Assembly: GCF_015207005.2 (NCBI RefSeq)
Contig: NZ_JADEXS020000001.1
Span: forward strand, 4,712,001-4,776,000
Direction: 5' to 3'
DNA length: 64,000 bases
Source of the DNA: Desmonostoc muscorum LEGE 12446
GTDB taxonomy: Bacteria > Cyanobacteriota > Cyanobacteriia > Cyanobacteriales > Nostocaceae
Part shown: one piece after another, positions 23,382 through 33,794 of the stretch
Position numbering within the stretch: position 1 is the first letter of the stretch
How the letters are laid out: every line of letters begins with the position of its first letter
Position numbers and translations under genes: made by a program
The notes under the pieces: model-generated
Database searches by the model: none
Told to the model about the DNA's origin: nothing
The model's input: the letters and a program-made list of their open reading frames with translations, nothing else

Positions 23382-25475
23382 TTATACAAGCTGGATGTCT
23401 GTGCTAATTGCAAAACCAGCAGGTTTATTCTCAATGGTGGCGAATTGAGTTCCTTGGAATAACAAAGCACCAGTAGCATCGTTGTAGCTGAAATTGTTGA
23501 AGTTAGTGATACCACCAAAACCAGCTTTAGAAATCTGAATTTTGTCACCTTCAACCCTACTGAAGTCTTTGATGATATCTAAGCCTTCTAGGTTCGAGTT
23601 GAACACAAATTTATCTGCACCAGCACCACCAGTGAGAATATCGCTGCCAGCACCACCTATTAAACTATCATTGCCAGCACCGCCTACTAAACTATCATTA
23701 CCATTGCCGCCAACAAGGTTATCGTAGCCAGTTCCACCAGTTAGGTTATCGGCTCCGTCACCACCGAACAGGAAAGTCCAGGAGTTCGATGCTGTTAACA
23801 CATCATTGCCTGCACCACCCGTGAGGACTGCAAAATTTCCGCCTTGTGCAGTAATGAACTCTACACCAGTGAGGATGTCGATACCTTCGTTACCATTGGC
23901 AGTGACATTATCAATCACCTGTAAATCGCCATTGTTTAGGAAAGAGATTGTATAGTCTGTATAATTTCCTTCATAGTTAACGATATCATAGCCACTACCA
24001 CCGTTGATGAAATCATTGCCAGTACCGCCTTTGAGGGAATCATTGCCAGCATCGCCATTGAGGGTATCATTGCCAGCACCGCCTTTGAGGGAATCATTAC
24101 CAGCACCACCACGCAGGATATCTGCATATTGTGTGCCTGTGATGTCAAATTTTTCAATACCAGTGTGACTGAGTAGTGCATTATTATTCAGGCGGCTGAA
24201 GATGCCATTTTCTCTCACATCTACACCAGCACCATTATTCAAATCAGTGTAGTCGGCTATTAGCGTATCAACACCTGCACCACCATCTACAAAACCATCT
24301 GAATCAATAAAAGTATCATCACCAGCTTCACCATAAAGATAATCATTGCCAGCGCGACCTTCAATTTGATCGTTACCACCACCACCATACAAACTATCGC
24401 TGTTAGTACCACCACGCAGGATATCTGCGTATTGTGTGCCTATGATATTAAATTTTTCAATATTGTTATAACCAAGTACGCCAGTACCAGTGAGGCGACT
24501 GAAGATCACACTTTGCCCCAAATATCCTACATCTATACCAGCACCATTATTCAACTGGCTGTAGTTGGCTACTAGCGTATCAACACCTGCACCACCATCT
24601 ACAGAACCATCTGTATCAATTACAGTATCATCACCAGCCTCACCATAAAGATAATCAAAGCCAGCACCACCCTCAATTTGATCGTTACCACCACCACCAT
24701 ACAGACTATCGCTGTTAGCACCACCACGCAGGACATCTGCGTATTGTGTGCCTGTGATTTTGAATTTTTCAATATTGCTATAACCAAGTACGCCAGTACC
24801 AGTGAGGCGACTGAAGATCACACTTTGCCCCAAATATCCTACATCTATACCAGCACCATTATTCAACTGGCTGTAGTTGGCTACTAGCGTATCAACACCT
24901 GCACCACCATCTACAGAACCATCTGTATCGATTACAGTATCATCACCAGCGTCACCATAAAGATAATCAAAGCCAGCACCACCCTCAATTTGATCGTTAC
25001 CACCACCACCATACAGACTATCGCTGCCAGCAGCACCACGCAGGACATCTGCGTATTGTGAGCCTGTAACGTTGAATTTCTCAATACTAGTGTAATTAAG
25101 TACTGGGTTACCAGTCAGGCGGCTGAAGATGGCATTTTGTCCGTTGAATCCTACATCTACACCAGCACCGTTGTTCAACTGACTGTAGTTGGCTACTAGT
25201 GTGTCATTACCTGCACCACCATCGACATAACCATCTGTATCAATTAAAGTATCATCGCCCTCATTACCATACAAGTTGTCGTTGCCAGCACCACCATCAA
25301 TTACATCGTTACCAGCACCGCCAAGCAAATTGTCGTTGCCAGTTCCACCATTAATTACATCATTTTTTTCTGCACCGGCTAGGTAGTCATCACCGCCTTG
25401 TCCGTTGAGTATCCAAGATTCACCATTAATTCCCAGGAAGGTGTTATTGTTGTTGTCGCCGTTATATGTTCCCAT
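23382..25475 (-). CDS. RTX (haemolysin-type Ca2+-binding repeat) exoprotein
   Basis: 697 residues made almost entirely of glycine/aspartate nonapeptide repeats of the type GGxGxDxLx, which fold into calcium-filled beta-rolls. Four long units of ~104 residues (~70-486) repeat LYGxxGDDTxIDTDGxVDGGAGxDTLVANYSQLNNGAG; then come further RTX repeats and a C-terminal region (LDIIKDFSRVEGDKIQISKAG...) typical of type I secretion substrates. No N-terminal signal is present, as expected for type I export. No enzymatic domain is visible; a surface or structural role is likely. No HlyB/D transport genes are adjacent. A 139-bp spacer separates it from the CHAT-TPR gene upstream. Confidence 0.88.
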   Translation of the reverse strand: MGTYNGDNNNNTFLGINGESWILNGQGGDDYLAGAEKNDVINGGTGNDNLLGGAGNDVIDGGAGNDNLYGNEGDDTLIDTDGYVDGGAGNDTLVANYSQLNNGAGVDVGFNGQNAIFSRLTGNPVLNYTSIEKFNVTGSQYADVLRGAAGSDSLYGGGGNDQIEGGAGFDYLYGDAGDDTVIDTDGSVDGGAGVDTLVANYSQLNNGAGIDVGYLGQSVIFSRLTGTGVLGYSNIEKFKITGTQYADVLRGGANSDSLYGGGGNDQIEGGAGFDYLYGEAGDDTVIDTDGSVDGGAGVDTLVANYSQLNNGAGIDVGYLGQSVIFSRLTGTGVLGYNNIEKFNIIGTQYADILRGGTNSDSLYGGGGNDQIEGRAGNDYLYGEAGDDTFIDSDGFVDGGAGVDTLIADYTDLNNGAGVDVRENGIFSRLNNNALLSHTGIEKFDITGTQYADILRGGAGNDSLKGGAGNDTLNGDAGNDSLKGGTGNDFINGGSGYDIVNYEGNYTDYTISFLNNGDLQVIDNVTANGNEGIDILTGVEFITAQGGNFAVLTGGAGNDVLTASNSWTFLFGGDGADNLTGGTGYDNLVGGNGNDSLVGGAGNDSLIGGAGSDILTGGAGADKFVFNSNLEGLDIIKDFSRVEGDKIQISKAGFGGITNFNNFSYNDATGALLFQGTQFATIENKPAGFAISTDIQLV
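24050..25268 (-). repeat. ~312-bp tandem repeat inside the RTX gene
   Basis: Four consecutive units, spaced 311-312 bp (marker ATCAACACCTGC at ~24268, 24579 and 24891, and a variant near 25203). The two central units are nearly identical at DNA level, pointing to recent duplication or gene conversion. Confidence 0.8.
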
Positions 25476-25614
25476 GTGTACTATAAACCTCGTGTTGTGT
25501 GTGTAAAGAAGTCTGGTGTTAGCCTTTGAACTTCTTGCTGAGTTACACGTTTCACTTTTGAGGTTTATGCACTCAAATTAAGAACAAACCCAAAAAAATT
25601 TTTTAGCAACTTAT

Positions 25615-28209
25615 TTACAACCAATTTCCCAGTAGCACATAAGCTGCCCAATGTATGGGATGCCGATAATCTGGGTCTTTTAACAGAGAAAGTTGGGCTT
25701 GGCGCAGTGCTTCTGCTTTTGTGACTTGCTTTGTTGCCAATTCTTTATAAAATTGACCGATGAGGCGGGCGCTAGATTCATCATCCAAGCTCCAAAGAGA
25801 AGCTAAGGTACTGCGTGCGCCTGCTTGAATTGCTACCCCAGCCAGTCCTAAAGCAGCGCGTTTATCTCCATCAGCAGTTTCGCAAGCACTGAGAACGAGT
25901 AATTCAATTGGTTCAGGTGTAGTTTGCTCTCTGCTGCGAAGCAAATCTTTTAATTCATTGAGTTTAATCGGTTTATCCCAAGCCAACACAAAGGTTTCAT
26001 CAGCATTGGAACTAAATTGACCATGAGTTGCCAGATGCACTACAGAAAAAGGCACTGAGTCAATCTGTTTTCGCAAGCCTGAACTAGTAAATGTCTGATT
26101 CAGGAGAACTTCGTTAGGGACTTCCGATTCAATTGCTTTTAATTCGTCGCTGACATTTGGTAAGGAACTAAACCCATGTCGTGCTTCTGTCAGTCCAGCG
26201 ACCAAAGTTTTTAGCTTGGTTTGGCGCAAAGGACGCGGCCCTAATAGCTCTAATCCAGGCGTAAGTGCAATGCTGTATTTTTCTATTAAATAGCGATCGC
26301 CATCATACAACGCTGCGATCGCCACATTTCGCAAAGCACCATCCAAAACGAAAACTAATGTTTTCACCTGACTTTGAGCCAGTTCTGCTTCCACAGGGCG
26401 AATTAACCAGTCGTAAACTTTTGCAGATAATAATTTTCCCTCAGGAGTTGTAAAGGGCTTTTCTAAATTTTCTCTGAGTTGCTCTGTGACTTCTTCTAGT
26501 TCAGGTTGACTTATTTTCGTAGCATAGTGGCGTAGCCCCTGCTGAGGTAAACTCAGAATTACCTCTAGTCGGTCTGGGAGAATGATGGGATAAATTACTG
26601 CTGCTTGTGATTGTTGAATTTGCTCAATCGATACTATCTGTCCTTGTAGACAAGCTGAACGAAAGAAGTTATCAAGTTCTGCTAATTGTAGCGATTCAAT
26701 TACCTGACGAGCTTGTTTTAGTTCTTCCTGATTGGGTTCTACACTTTCACCCGGATTTAACAGTAATTGTACATATTCACGATACACAGGCTCTACAGCT
26801 TCACGGAAGGAAAATTGAATGTCACTGTTAATCGCCACTAAATCGCTACGCAGAGATTTTAATGTTGTAAAAGCGACTTCATAAGCTGATGTTGCTGGCT
26901 TAATTGCTCCTTGGGCTTTTAAAATGCGTCCTAATTGCCATTGCCATTGATAAGCAATATGTGGAGCATTAATGGCTTGAGCTATTTGCAAAGCCTGCTG
27001 GGTTAAATCTTGAGCATTTGACCATTGCTCGGTTTGTTCATAAAGTCCACCTAGATAACCCAAAGCATAAGACTCTGCTTGTTGGTCACTTAAGTTTTGA
27101 GCTTCTTGAATTGCGATCGCCAGTAGTTTAGCAGATGCAGTATTTTCTTTTGTTCCCAGCTTGATCAAACTTTTGGCAAGGTTGATGCGAGAGTAAATTG
27201 TTGAGCGACTGGGAGATAGATTACTAAACTTTGACTGGAGTTGTAGCGAGAGATTCTCAGCTTTTTTCGTTTGTCCAGTTGCTATTAATAGTTGAATTTG
27301 ATTGATTTGCGCTTGAATCTGCGTCATGCTGCTTGCAGAGACAATATTTGCAGCCTGTTCGTAGTATGCCAATGCTGTATTTGTATCGTCTTGGGCATAA
27401 GCTGTGTTACCCAGGCTGAGTAAGGTGGCACTTAATTCTCGTTGTGATTTACTCCCGCCATTCTGTAGCAATTGCAAACTTTGTTGCAAAACTCTGCGAG
27501 AATCAGCCAAAGCGCCCACTGATTTGAAAACGTTACCCAGGCTACGTAACCCTGTAGTTTTTAACTGTTCGTCTGGTTGATTCTCTAGTGTTTGTTCTAC
27601 TTCTGCCAGGGTTTTACGAGCTTGGAGATAAAGCCCTAGAGCTTGTTGGGCTTGAGCTTGATTAATTAAACTGCCGATTCTGCCTTGTGTATAGCCTGCT
27701 GCGGTATAGATGGTAGTTGCCTGTTGCCAAGTATTAAGAGCTTGTTCTGTTTTACCTTCAGCTAATTGCAAACTTCCTTGAGTGTTGAGTGCTTGGGCAA
27801 GGATGAGTTTTGCTTGTGGTGTTGTTTGTTGGGAGTTTTGGATTAAATTCAAGCTAGAGTTAATTGTCTCATTTGCTTGCTGCCATTGTCCCAACTGTTG
27901 GTAAGCCAAGGAGAGATAATTTAGCACCATAGCTTGAGACGATGGATTCTTTTCTGCTTTGAGTGCCAACTGCCAAATATTTATAGCTTCAGCATATCGT
28001 TGTGCTTCGTACAGTTCTCTAGCTTGTTGAATTAAATTTGATTTTTCTGGAATTTTCTCTTCTGCAACCAGAGGTTGAACAGAAGAAGCGATAACTTGCC
28101 TCAATTCCAGCGTTAGAGTTAGACTTACCCCTAACAGCACACAAAGCACAAAAGTTAAAGCTTTACGCCAAAATCTCGGCTGTTTTTTTGCCATCTGAGA
28201 GTCCAACAT
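25615..28209 (-). CDS. TPR-CHAT protein (caspase-like fold)
   Basis: 864 residues from an ATG that overlaps the stop of the upstream gene by one base (TGATG); an in-frame start 21 bp further upstream is possible. An N-terminal hydrophobic helix (~20-40, ALTFVLCVLLGVSLTLTL) anchors or exports the protein. Around eight TPR-like repeats (~50-430) follow, then the CHAT domain (~560-864) with the catalytic pair His729 (HLATHGQF) and Cys776 (LSACETADG), and the closing block AGVAIQAGARSTLASLW. CHAT domains are relatives of caspases and separases; the dyad is intact, so protease activity is plausible. Translational coupling to the FHA exoprotein suggests that the two act together at the envelope. 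Confidence 0.9.
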   Translation of the reverse strand: MLDSQMAKKQPRFWRKALTFVLCVLLGVSLTLTLELRQVIASSVQPLVAEEKIPEKSNLIQQARELYEAQRYAEAINIWQLALKAEKNPSSQAMVLNYLSLAYQQLGQWQQANETINSSLNLIQNSQQTTPQAKLILAQALNTQGSLQLAEGKTEQALNTWQQATTIYTAAGYTQGRIGSLINQAQAQQALGLYLQARKTLAEVEQTLENQPDEQLKTTGLRSLGNVFKSVGALADSRRVLQQSLQLLQNGGSKSQRELSATLLSLGNTAYAQDDTNTALAYYEQAANIVSASSMTQIQAQINQIQLLIATGQTKKAENLSLQLQSKFSNLSPSRSTIYSRINLAKSLIKLGTKENTASAKLLAIAIQEAQNLSDQQAESYALGYLGGLYEQTEQWSNAQDLTQQALQIAQAINAPHIAYQWQWQLGRILKAQGAIKPATSAYEVAFTTLKSLRSDLVAINSDIQFSFREAVEPVYREYVQLLLNPGESVEPNQEELKQARQVIESLQLAELDNFFRSACLQGQIVSIEQIQQSQAAVIYPIILPDRLEVILSLPQQGLRHYATKISQPELEEVTEQLRENLEKPFTTPEGKLLSAKVYDWLIRPVEAELAQSQVKTLVFVLDGALRNVAIAALYDGDRYLIEKYSIALTPGLELLGPRPLRQTKLKTLVAGLTEARHGFSSLPNVSDELKAIESEVPNEVLLNQTFTSSGLRKQIDSVPFSVVHLATHGQFSSNADETFVLAWDKPIKLNELKDLLRSREQTTPEPIELLVLSACETADGDKRAALGLAGVAIQAGARSTLASLWSLDDESSARLIGQFYKELATKQVTKAEALRQAQLSLLKDPDYRHPIHWAAYVLLGNWL

Positions 28210-31200
28210 CAATTTTGAGCAAGAGGGCAATTAACAGGTGTCAGTGAGGAGTTGTGAGGGGTAGTAGTAGGAGCTTGAGCTACAAGGGTAATACTACCAT
28301 CAGCAGCAATCACCCATCCTTGAGCTTCAACGATCGCACTTGGTGTTTCTGAAACCAAATTTACCTCTTCTTTGGAACCACTTACCTTTTCATTAAGCAA
28401 AGCGTGGGGTTGTAAATCTTGCCAGATGGCATCACTGCTCAGTGGCTCAATGGGGTTAGGTGGTAAGCCTCCCCGTCCAGTGACTACAAATTCACTTTGT
28501 TGATTGGCTGTTGCTTCTCCACCATTCCTACAGTTTTGGGCAATGAGTTGGGAAGCATCTACTAAATTGGTGGGCAAATTCACCAGTCCGCTACTGGGTT
28601 CTACGTCGGATGTGTTAATAACTACCTGCCCGCTGAATGAGGGATTGGCTTGGGAAATAGCAGTGATATCACTTGTAGGGAGCGATCGCGGATTTAATTT
28701 ATCGGGGTCATTAGTCGCCAATAGTCTCTCTAGATCCGAACGACTACGTGGTATTAGTCCAAAGATTCTTCGAGCAGTAATATTAACTTTGCCACCATTG
28801 CCACTAAAAGCATTGGCCATAATATCGTTATTTTCTGAAGCCGCAGCAACAATAAATGGAGAGTTGATGGCAATGTTACCTCCATTACCACCTCCTTGGG
28901 TAGTTCCCGCAGTTGTTGAGATGATGCTGTTACGCCTTAATAGCAACAAGTCTGTTAGTTGGAGTTGAATATCACCGCCAGTATTACTCGCTGTTTCCGC
29001 AGAGATGACAGCTTGGTTATCGAGGGTTAATTTTCCGGCTTGGATATTAATAGTACCGCCGATACCAGCACCTTGATTATCAACAGCAATTTTAGCCCCA
29101 TCACGAATAATCATCACTTTCGGATCAATGAAAATGTTACCACTGTTGCCAGTAGCATCGGCAGTTGTATTGGCAAACATTCCAGTACCATCACCTGCTA
29201 AAGTCAGGCGATCGCGTATCTTTAAAATAATATCTCCTGCTGGATTCGTAGTGGTTGTTAATGTGAGAAGTTTTCCACCACTAGCAGCATCAAAAGTATT
29301 TGCTGTCACTAGAATATTGCCTGCTTTCCCCATACCGTTGCTTTGAGCATTTAAACGCGCACGGTTACTAATTGAGAGCGACCCTGCAATAATCTCGATA
29401 TCTCCCCCCTTACCTTGGGCATCCAAAGATACTGTACTAAATGCTCCACTACTGAAGTTTAATATACTGACTCCATCAAATGAAACTAGATCCTGAGCTT
29501 TAATCAAAATACTCCCCGCATCCCCTTTGCCACGAGTTTGGGAGTTTAACCCAGCACCATTGGTAACCGAGAGTGACCCTGTAGTAATCTGAATATTTCC
29601 TCCCTTACCTACTGCACTGGGTTCCACAGAACTGAAAGCTCCACTGGGTAATCCATAACTAGCAGTACCGTTAAAAGAAAGGCGATCGCGAGTTTTAATA
29701 GTAATATTGCCTGCATCTCCTTGTCCAATTGTCGCCACCTGTAGTTGAGCGCCATTACTAACAAAGAGTGACTCTGCCGTGATTTGGATATTTCCTCCCT
29801 TGCCTACTGCATTGTCAGACACTGTGCTGAATGCTCCACTGGGAAATTCATCTTCACTACTTACACCATCAAAAACAACCCCATTTACCCCATAAGTTTG
29901 AATTGTGACATTGCCTGCATCGCCTTTACCAAAAGTGCTAGAACTCAGTTGAGATCCATTGACAACTGAAAGCGAATCTGCGGTAATTTCAATATTTCCT
30001 CCTTTACCGAATATTGCACGCCTTGATACCGCGCTTGCTATGTCACTGCGATCTAATAAAACTGCTTCACGAGCTTGAATAGTAATATTACCTGCACTTC
30101 CTTGACCAAAAGTACCAGAATCTAACAAAGCAGTATTAATCATTGAGAGCGACCCCGTTTGAATGTTAATATTTCCTGCCTGACCTACACCTCTTGGAGC
30201 GATGTTGCTAACTATTTTGGTCGAGTAATATTCACTATTTAGCCCATCAAGTGTAACCATGTCACGAGCTTGAATTGTGACATTACCTGCATTTCCCTGT
30301 CCCAGAGTACTAACAATTACTTGAGAGCCATCGCTCACAGAAAATGAGCCTGTGGTTACCTTAATATCACCACTATTACCTGTAGCATTTTGCTCAACTG
30401 TGTTTTGAATTGTACTCGACTGCCTTAATGTAATTAAATCAGTGGCATTGAGCGTAATCTCTCCAGCTTGATTGCCAAAATTTCCTAAGCCAAAACCGAT
30501 TCCGGCTTGAATGATACTTTCTCCTGCAATGTCGATATTTCGACCAGCAATTGCGATACTACCACCATTTTCGGCTGTAACATTGAGCTTGGCATTATCG
30601 GTAAGTGAAACATTTGCTCTTGGTACACTATCAGGGAAACTCATACTCAAATTGTTACCCACAAACCTCAACTCCACACTTCCCGGTCCTGCCAATCCGC
30701 CCAAATCAATCCTACCGCCCAAGGCATTCAAGCTGCCTCCATTCAGGTTGATGTCACTCCCCAACAGTAGTAAACTCCTACCATCGGCAACCCGCAAACC
30801 AAATATTTGCTCTCCTGAGCCATCTAAACCGGCAGGTGCGACTGATCTGGTTTCGATAGTTCCTGCGCTAATTTGGTTGAAGAATAATGCCGAAGGATTA
30901 ATACTTAGCAAAGGGATAATCTCAGGGGTTGAAGCGCTAAAAAAACCCTGATTACCAAATTTAATACCATTTGCTGTTGTTCCGAGGAACGAACCCCCAA
31001 TGTCTAACCTTGCATTGCTGCCAAATACGATGCCATTGGGGTTAATTAAAAACAGATTGGCATTACCCAAAACTCCCAACGTTCCCAAAATATTCGAGGG
31101 ATTATTACCTGTAACTCGTGTGAGGATATTCTCTATTCCGGTAGGGTTGGAAAAGTAAACCCGTTGCCCATCACCAATGCTAAATTCACCAAAGCTGTGA

Positions 31201-31454
31201 AATAGATTTGCTCCTCGGACTGCACCACCATCAATGCGATTACCTATTGCCCCTTTAACTTCAACCCCTTGAATTAAAATTGATGATTCACTTCCCAAGG
31301 TGCTGTCGGCTGTAATTTCCGCAAGAACAGGGCTTTCTCTAAAAAGATAAGAACTCAGCGCCGAAAGCGCTAATCCAAAAAGTAACAATTGGCTGAAAAA
31401 TTTAAACAATTTTTTGTCAAAAAAAATACTAATTGCTGTTATAAATCCTACCAC
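28209..31454 (-). CDS. FHA-type two-partner-secretion exoprotein (TpsA-like)
   Basis: 1081 residues. After a hydrophobic signal region (~15-45, FFSQLLLFGLALSALSSYLF) comes the filamentous haemagglutinin N-terminal (TPS) domain: GANLFHSFGEFSIGDGQRVYF, then NPSNILGTLGVLGNANLFLINPNGIVFG (split here as two family motifs) and FLGTTA. The remainder is a long right-handed beta-helix built of ~20-residue repeats such as SGNITIQAxDxVxLDG and GSLSVTNGAxLxSxTxGxGDAG. It would be exported through an outer-membrane TpsB/FhaC pore, which is not encoded here. It is followed by the CHAT-TPR gene with a TGATG overlap. A surface adhesin or matrix protein is the likely role. Confidence 0.88.
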   Translation of the reverse strand: MVGFITAISIFFDKKLFKFFSQLLLFGLALSALSSYLFRESPVLAEITADSTLGSESSILIQGVEVKGAIGNRIDGGAVRGANLFHSFGEFSIGDGQRVYFSNPTGIENILTRVTGNNPSNILGTLGVLGNANLFLINPNGIVFGSNARLDIGGSFLGTTANGIKFGNQGFFSASTPEIIPLLSINPSALFFNQISAGTIETRSVAPAGLDGSGEQIFGLRVADGRSLLLLGSDINLNGGSLNALGGRIDLGGLAGPGSVELRFVGNNLSMSFPDSVPRANVSLTDNAKLNVTAENGGSIAIAGRNIDIAGESIIQAGIGFGLGNFGNQAGEITLNATDLITLRQSSTIQNTVEQNATGNSGDIKVTTGSFSVSDGSQVIVSTLGQGNAGNVTIQARDMVTLDGLNSEYYSTKIVSNIAPRGVGQAGNINIQTGSLSMINTALLDSGTFGQGSAGNITIQAREAVLLDRSDIASAVSRRAIFGKGGNIEITADSLSVVNGSQLSSSTFGKGDAGNVTIQTYGVNGVVFDGVSSEDEFPSGAFSTVSDNAVGKGGNIQITAESLFVSNGAQLQVATIGQGDAGNITIKTRDRLSFNGTASYGLPSGAFSSVEPSAVGKGGNIQITTGSLSVTNGAGLNSQTRGKGDAGSILIKAQDLVSFDGVSILNFSSGAFSTVSLDAQGKGGDIEIIAGSLSISNRARLNAQSNGMGKAGNILVTANTFDAASGGKLLTLTTTTNPAGDIILKIRDRLTLAGDGTGMFANTTADATGNSGNIFIDPKVMIIRDGAKIAVDNQGAGIGGTINIQAGKLTLDNQAVISAETASNTGGDIQLQLTDLLLLRRNSIISTTAGTTQGGGNGGNIAINSPFIVAAASENNDIMANAFSGNGGKVNITARRIFGLIPRSRSDLERLLATNDPDKLNPRSLPTSDITAISQANPSFSGQVVINTSDVEPSSGLVNLPTNLVDASQLIAQNCRNGGEATANQQSEFVVTGRGGLPPNPIEPLSSDAIWQDLQPHALLNEKVSGSKEEVNLVSETPSAIVEAQGWVIAADGSITLVAQAPTTTPHNSSLTPVNCPLAQN

Positions 31455-31601
31455 AAAGTCCGGTTGCGTAAGTATGGACGCATTACCTACCCAGCATGTA
31501 CCTTAAGTATGTACCTTTAACGGAAAGATTAAGTACCCCTTGACTGCATTTTGGTAGAAGTTTCTGCCAAAATGCAGTTTTTGTTCCATGAAAAATGAAA
31601 A

Positions 31602-33692
31602 TTAACTAACTGTAATAACTGTTCCTAAACTCTCATTGGCCAACCTATCTACTGCACACACAGCGTAGGTTCCCGCTATTTGAACGGTGGCGAAGGTTGT
31701 GCCAGCAGACAAAATTCGCTGGATTGTCCAAGTATCGCCAGTTTGGCGATAAAGTGTCCAGGAACGAACCGGCTGATTATCTCCAGGTTGCCAACTGAGT
31801 TTGCGGTTGTTGACTTGTAGTTCTGTGGGTGGAGGAAGTGGTGTTGCAGTCTGCCAAGACATGGTTGGAGGGAGGGCAGGTTTGTTATAAAGCAGACTTT
31901 GGAATTTATCAGCAATGCCTTGACTATTTTCTCTCAAAACACCGAGATTAAAGAAGATATTCCCCAATGACAACTGTGCAGCTTGGCTACGACTAATTTT
32001 TACCTGCTTTTCAATCTCATCGCTTTCCCGACTCTTGTTGCTTGGTTCTGTGAGATTGTTACCAGCGTAAACATGTCTTTGCTTTGTGTTTACGTCTGTC
32101 CACCACTTTAACAATGCAGAATAACTTTGTTGTGGTTGGTCTGTGCGCCAGTAAAGTTGAGGGGCGATATAATCAATCCAGCCTTGTTCGAGCCATTTCT
32201 TGGCGTCGGCATACAGCACATTATAAGCATCCAACCCAGTAATACCAGCGGGTTGTCCGGGGCGATAAATTCCAAAGGGACTAATACCAAATTTAACGTG
32301 TGGTTTAGTTACTTTGATTCCCTCCGAGAGACGCAGTACCATTTTGTTAACATTGTCCCGTCGCCAGTCGCCCAAGCTAAGTGTACCGCCAGTTGCTTTG
32401 TATGCAGCGTAGGTTTTGTCATCGGGGAAATTTTGCCCCTCTACAGGATAGGGATAGAAATAATCATCTAAGTGAATGCCATCGATATCGTAGCGCTTGA
32501 CTACATCGAGAATCACGTTGTAAGCTCTGTCCTGGACTATTTTCAATCCTGGGTCCATCCAGCGTTGAGTTTTCCACAAATAAACAGTTTCGGGATTGGT
32601 AACTGCTATGTGTGGACGGACGGTTTTAGCAGGGTCGGTGGAAGTGCTGGCGCGGTAAGGGTTGAACCAAGCATGAACTTCGATGTTGCGCTTGTGACAT
32701 TCTGCGATCGCAAACGCTAAAGGATCGTAAAATGGTTCTGGTGCTTTTCCCTGAGTTCCGGTAATCCAAGCACTCCAAGGCTCTAATTGGGATTCATACA
32801 AAGCATCTCCCTCTGGTCTAATTTGGAAGATCAGAGCGTTGAAGTTTAGCGCTTGTAATTTAACGGTAATTTCGGTAAGTTCAGCTTTCTGTTGTTCAAC
32901 AGAAAGTCCTGTTTTGGAAGGCCAATCACCATTCCAAACAGACGCTACCCACACTCCCCGGAATTCTCTGGTGTGATTTAGCTTGACGCTACCGGGAGGT
33001 ATAGGTGTGGGTGTGGGTGTTGGCGTTGGTGTTGGCGTTGGTGTGGGTGTTGGCGTTGGTGTGGGAGTGGGTGTTGGAGTCGGCGGCACCACGAGGTAAC
33101 TAGAGGCAATCTTTTCTGCTGCACCTAAGTACACCAAAGCTTGATAAATAATCACTGCCACATCTGCACGGGTGGCTGCGAGATTAGGATTAAGTAATTT
33201 CAGATTTGGGAAATTAACCACTAATCCTGCACTAGTGGCAATAGCTATCTGATTTTTGCCATAGTCAGGAATTTGGCCAGCATCTTGATAGATTTGTCCA
33301 AGTGTTGAGAGGAGGTCAGGTTTTACCTTTGTGGCTATTTCCAAGCCTGCTACTAAGGAAACTAAAACTTCCGTCCTCGTAATTCGGTTAGCAGGACGGA
33401 AGGTTTTATCAGGAAATCCGCTAATGAATGCTTTTTCGTAAGCTGTTTGAATGGCAGCTGCTGCCCAATAACTACTAGGTACATCAACAAAGGCAACATA
33501 CTGCCGCTTCTTGGTAACTGTTGGAAATGCCTTAGCGATGATGGCGGCAAACTCAGCACGCGTGAGTGAGTTATCTGGGCGGTAAGTCCCATTAGGCAAC
33601 CCAGTGACGATACCACGTTGGGCTAAGGCTGTAATAAATAAGCGTGCCCAATGGTTTTGAATATCCGAGAAGGGAGTAGTAATAGATACCAT
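31602..33692 (-). CDS. SLH-domain family-10-like glycoside hydrolase (GHL10/DUF187)
   Basis: 696 residues. Three S-layer homology domains occupy ~5-190 (FSDIQNHWARLFITALAQRG..., RITRTEVLVSLVAG). A Thr-Pro linker of about a dozen TP pairs lies at ~205-230. The GHL10 domain (~237-600) starts at TREFRGVWVASVWNGDWPSK and includes VHAWFNPYR, GIHLDDYFYPYP and WIDYIAPQLYW. A fibronectin-like tail ends the protein. GHL10 enzymes are thought to cleave peptidoglycan or related glycans. The SLH domains anchor the enzyme to pyruvylated cell-wall polymer. No signal peptide precedes the SLH domains, and the frame has an upstream stop in the leader, so the export route is unclear. Confidence 0.88.
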   Translation of the reverse strand: MVSITTPFSDIQNHWARLFITALAQRGIVTGLPNGTYRPDNSLTRAEFAAIIAKAFPTVTKKRQYVAFVDVPSSYWAAAAIQTAYEKAFISGFPDKTFRPANRITRTEVLVSLVAGLEIATKVKPDLLSTLGQIYQDAGQIPDYGKNQIAIATSAGLVVNFPNLKLLNPNLAATRADVAVIIYQALVYLGAAEKIASSYLVVPPTPTPTPTPTPTPTPTPTPTPTPTPTPIPPGSVKLNHTREFRGVWVASVWNGDWPSKTGLSVEQQKAELTEITVKLQALNFNALIFQIRPEGDALYESQLEPWSAWITGTQGKAPEPFYDPLAFAIAECHKRNIEVHAWFNPYRASTSTDPAKTVRPHIAVTNPETVYLWKTQRWMDPGLKIVQDRAYNVILDVVKRYDIDGIHLDDYFYPYPVEGQNFPDDKTYAAYKATGGTLSLGDWRRDNVNKMVLRLSEGIKVTKPHVKFGISPFGIYRPGQPAGITGLDAYNVLYADAKKWLEQGWIDYIAPQLYWRTDQPQQSYSALLKWWTDVNTKQRHVYAGNNLTEPSNKSRESDEIEKQVKISRSQAAQLSLGNIFFNLGVLRENSQGIADKFQSLLYNKPALPPTMSWQTATPLPPPTELQVNNRKLSWQPGDNQPVRSWTLYRQTGDTWTIQRILSAGTTFATVQIAGTYAVCAVDRLANESLGTVITVS

Positions 33693-33794
33693 TGTTGATT
33701 GCAGCTAGCTAGCCTGGATTTTGATTACCTTTGTTAATTTAGCAATACCAAAGCGATCGCTGCTGCAATGTCTCATAAACTTTCTATTTGGTCA

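Noticed and set aside
28504..30951. Several antisense frames opposite the FHA exoprotein
   Set aside because: Shadows of a strongly repetitive, biased coding sequence on the other strand.
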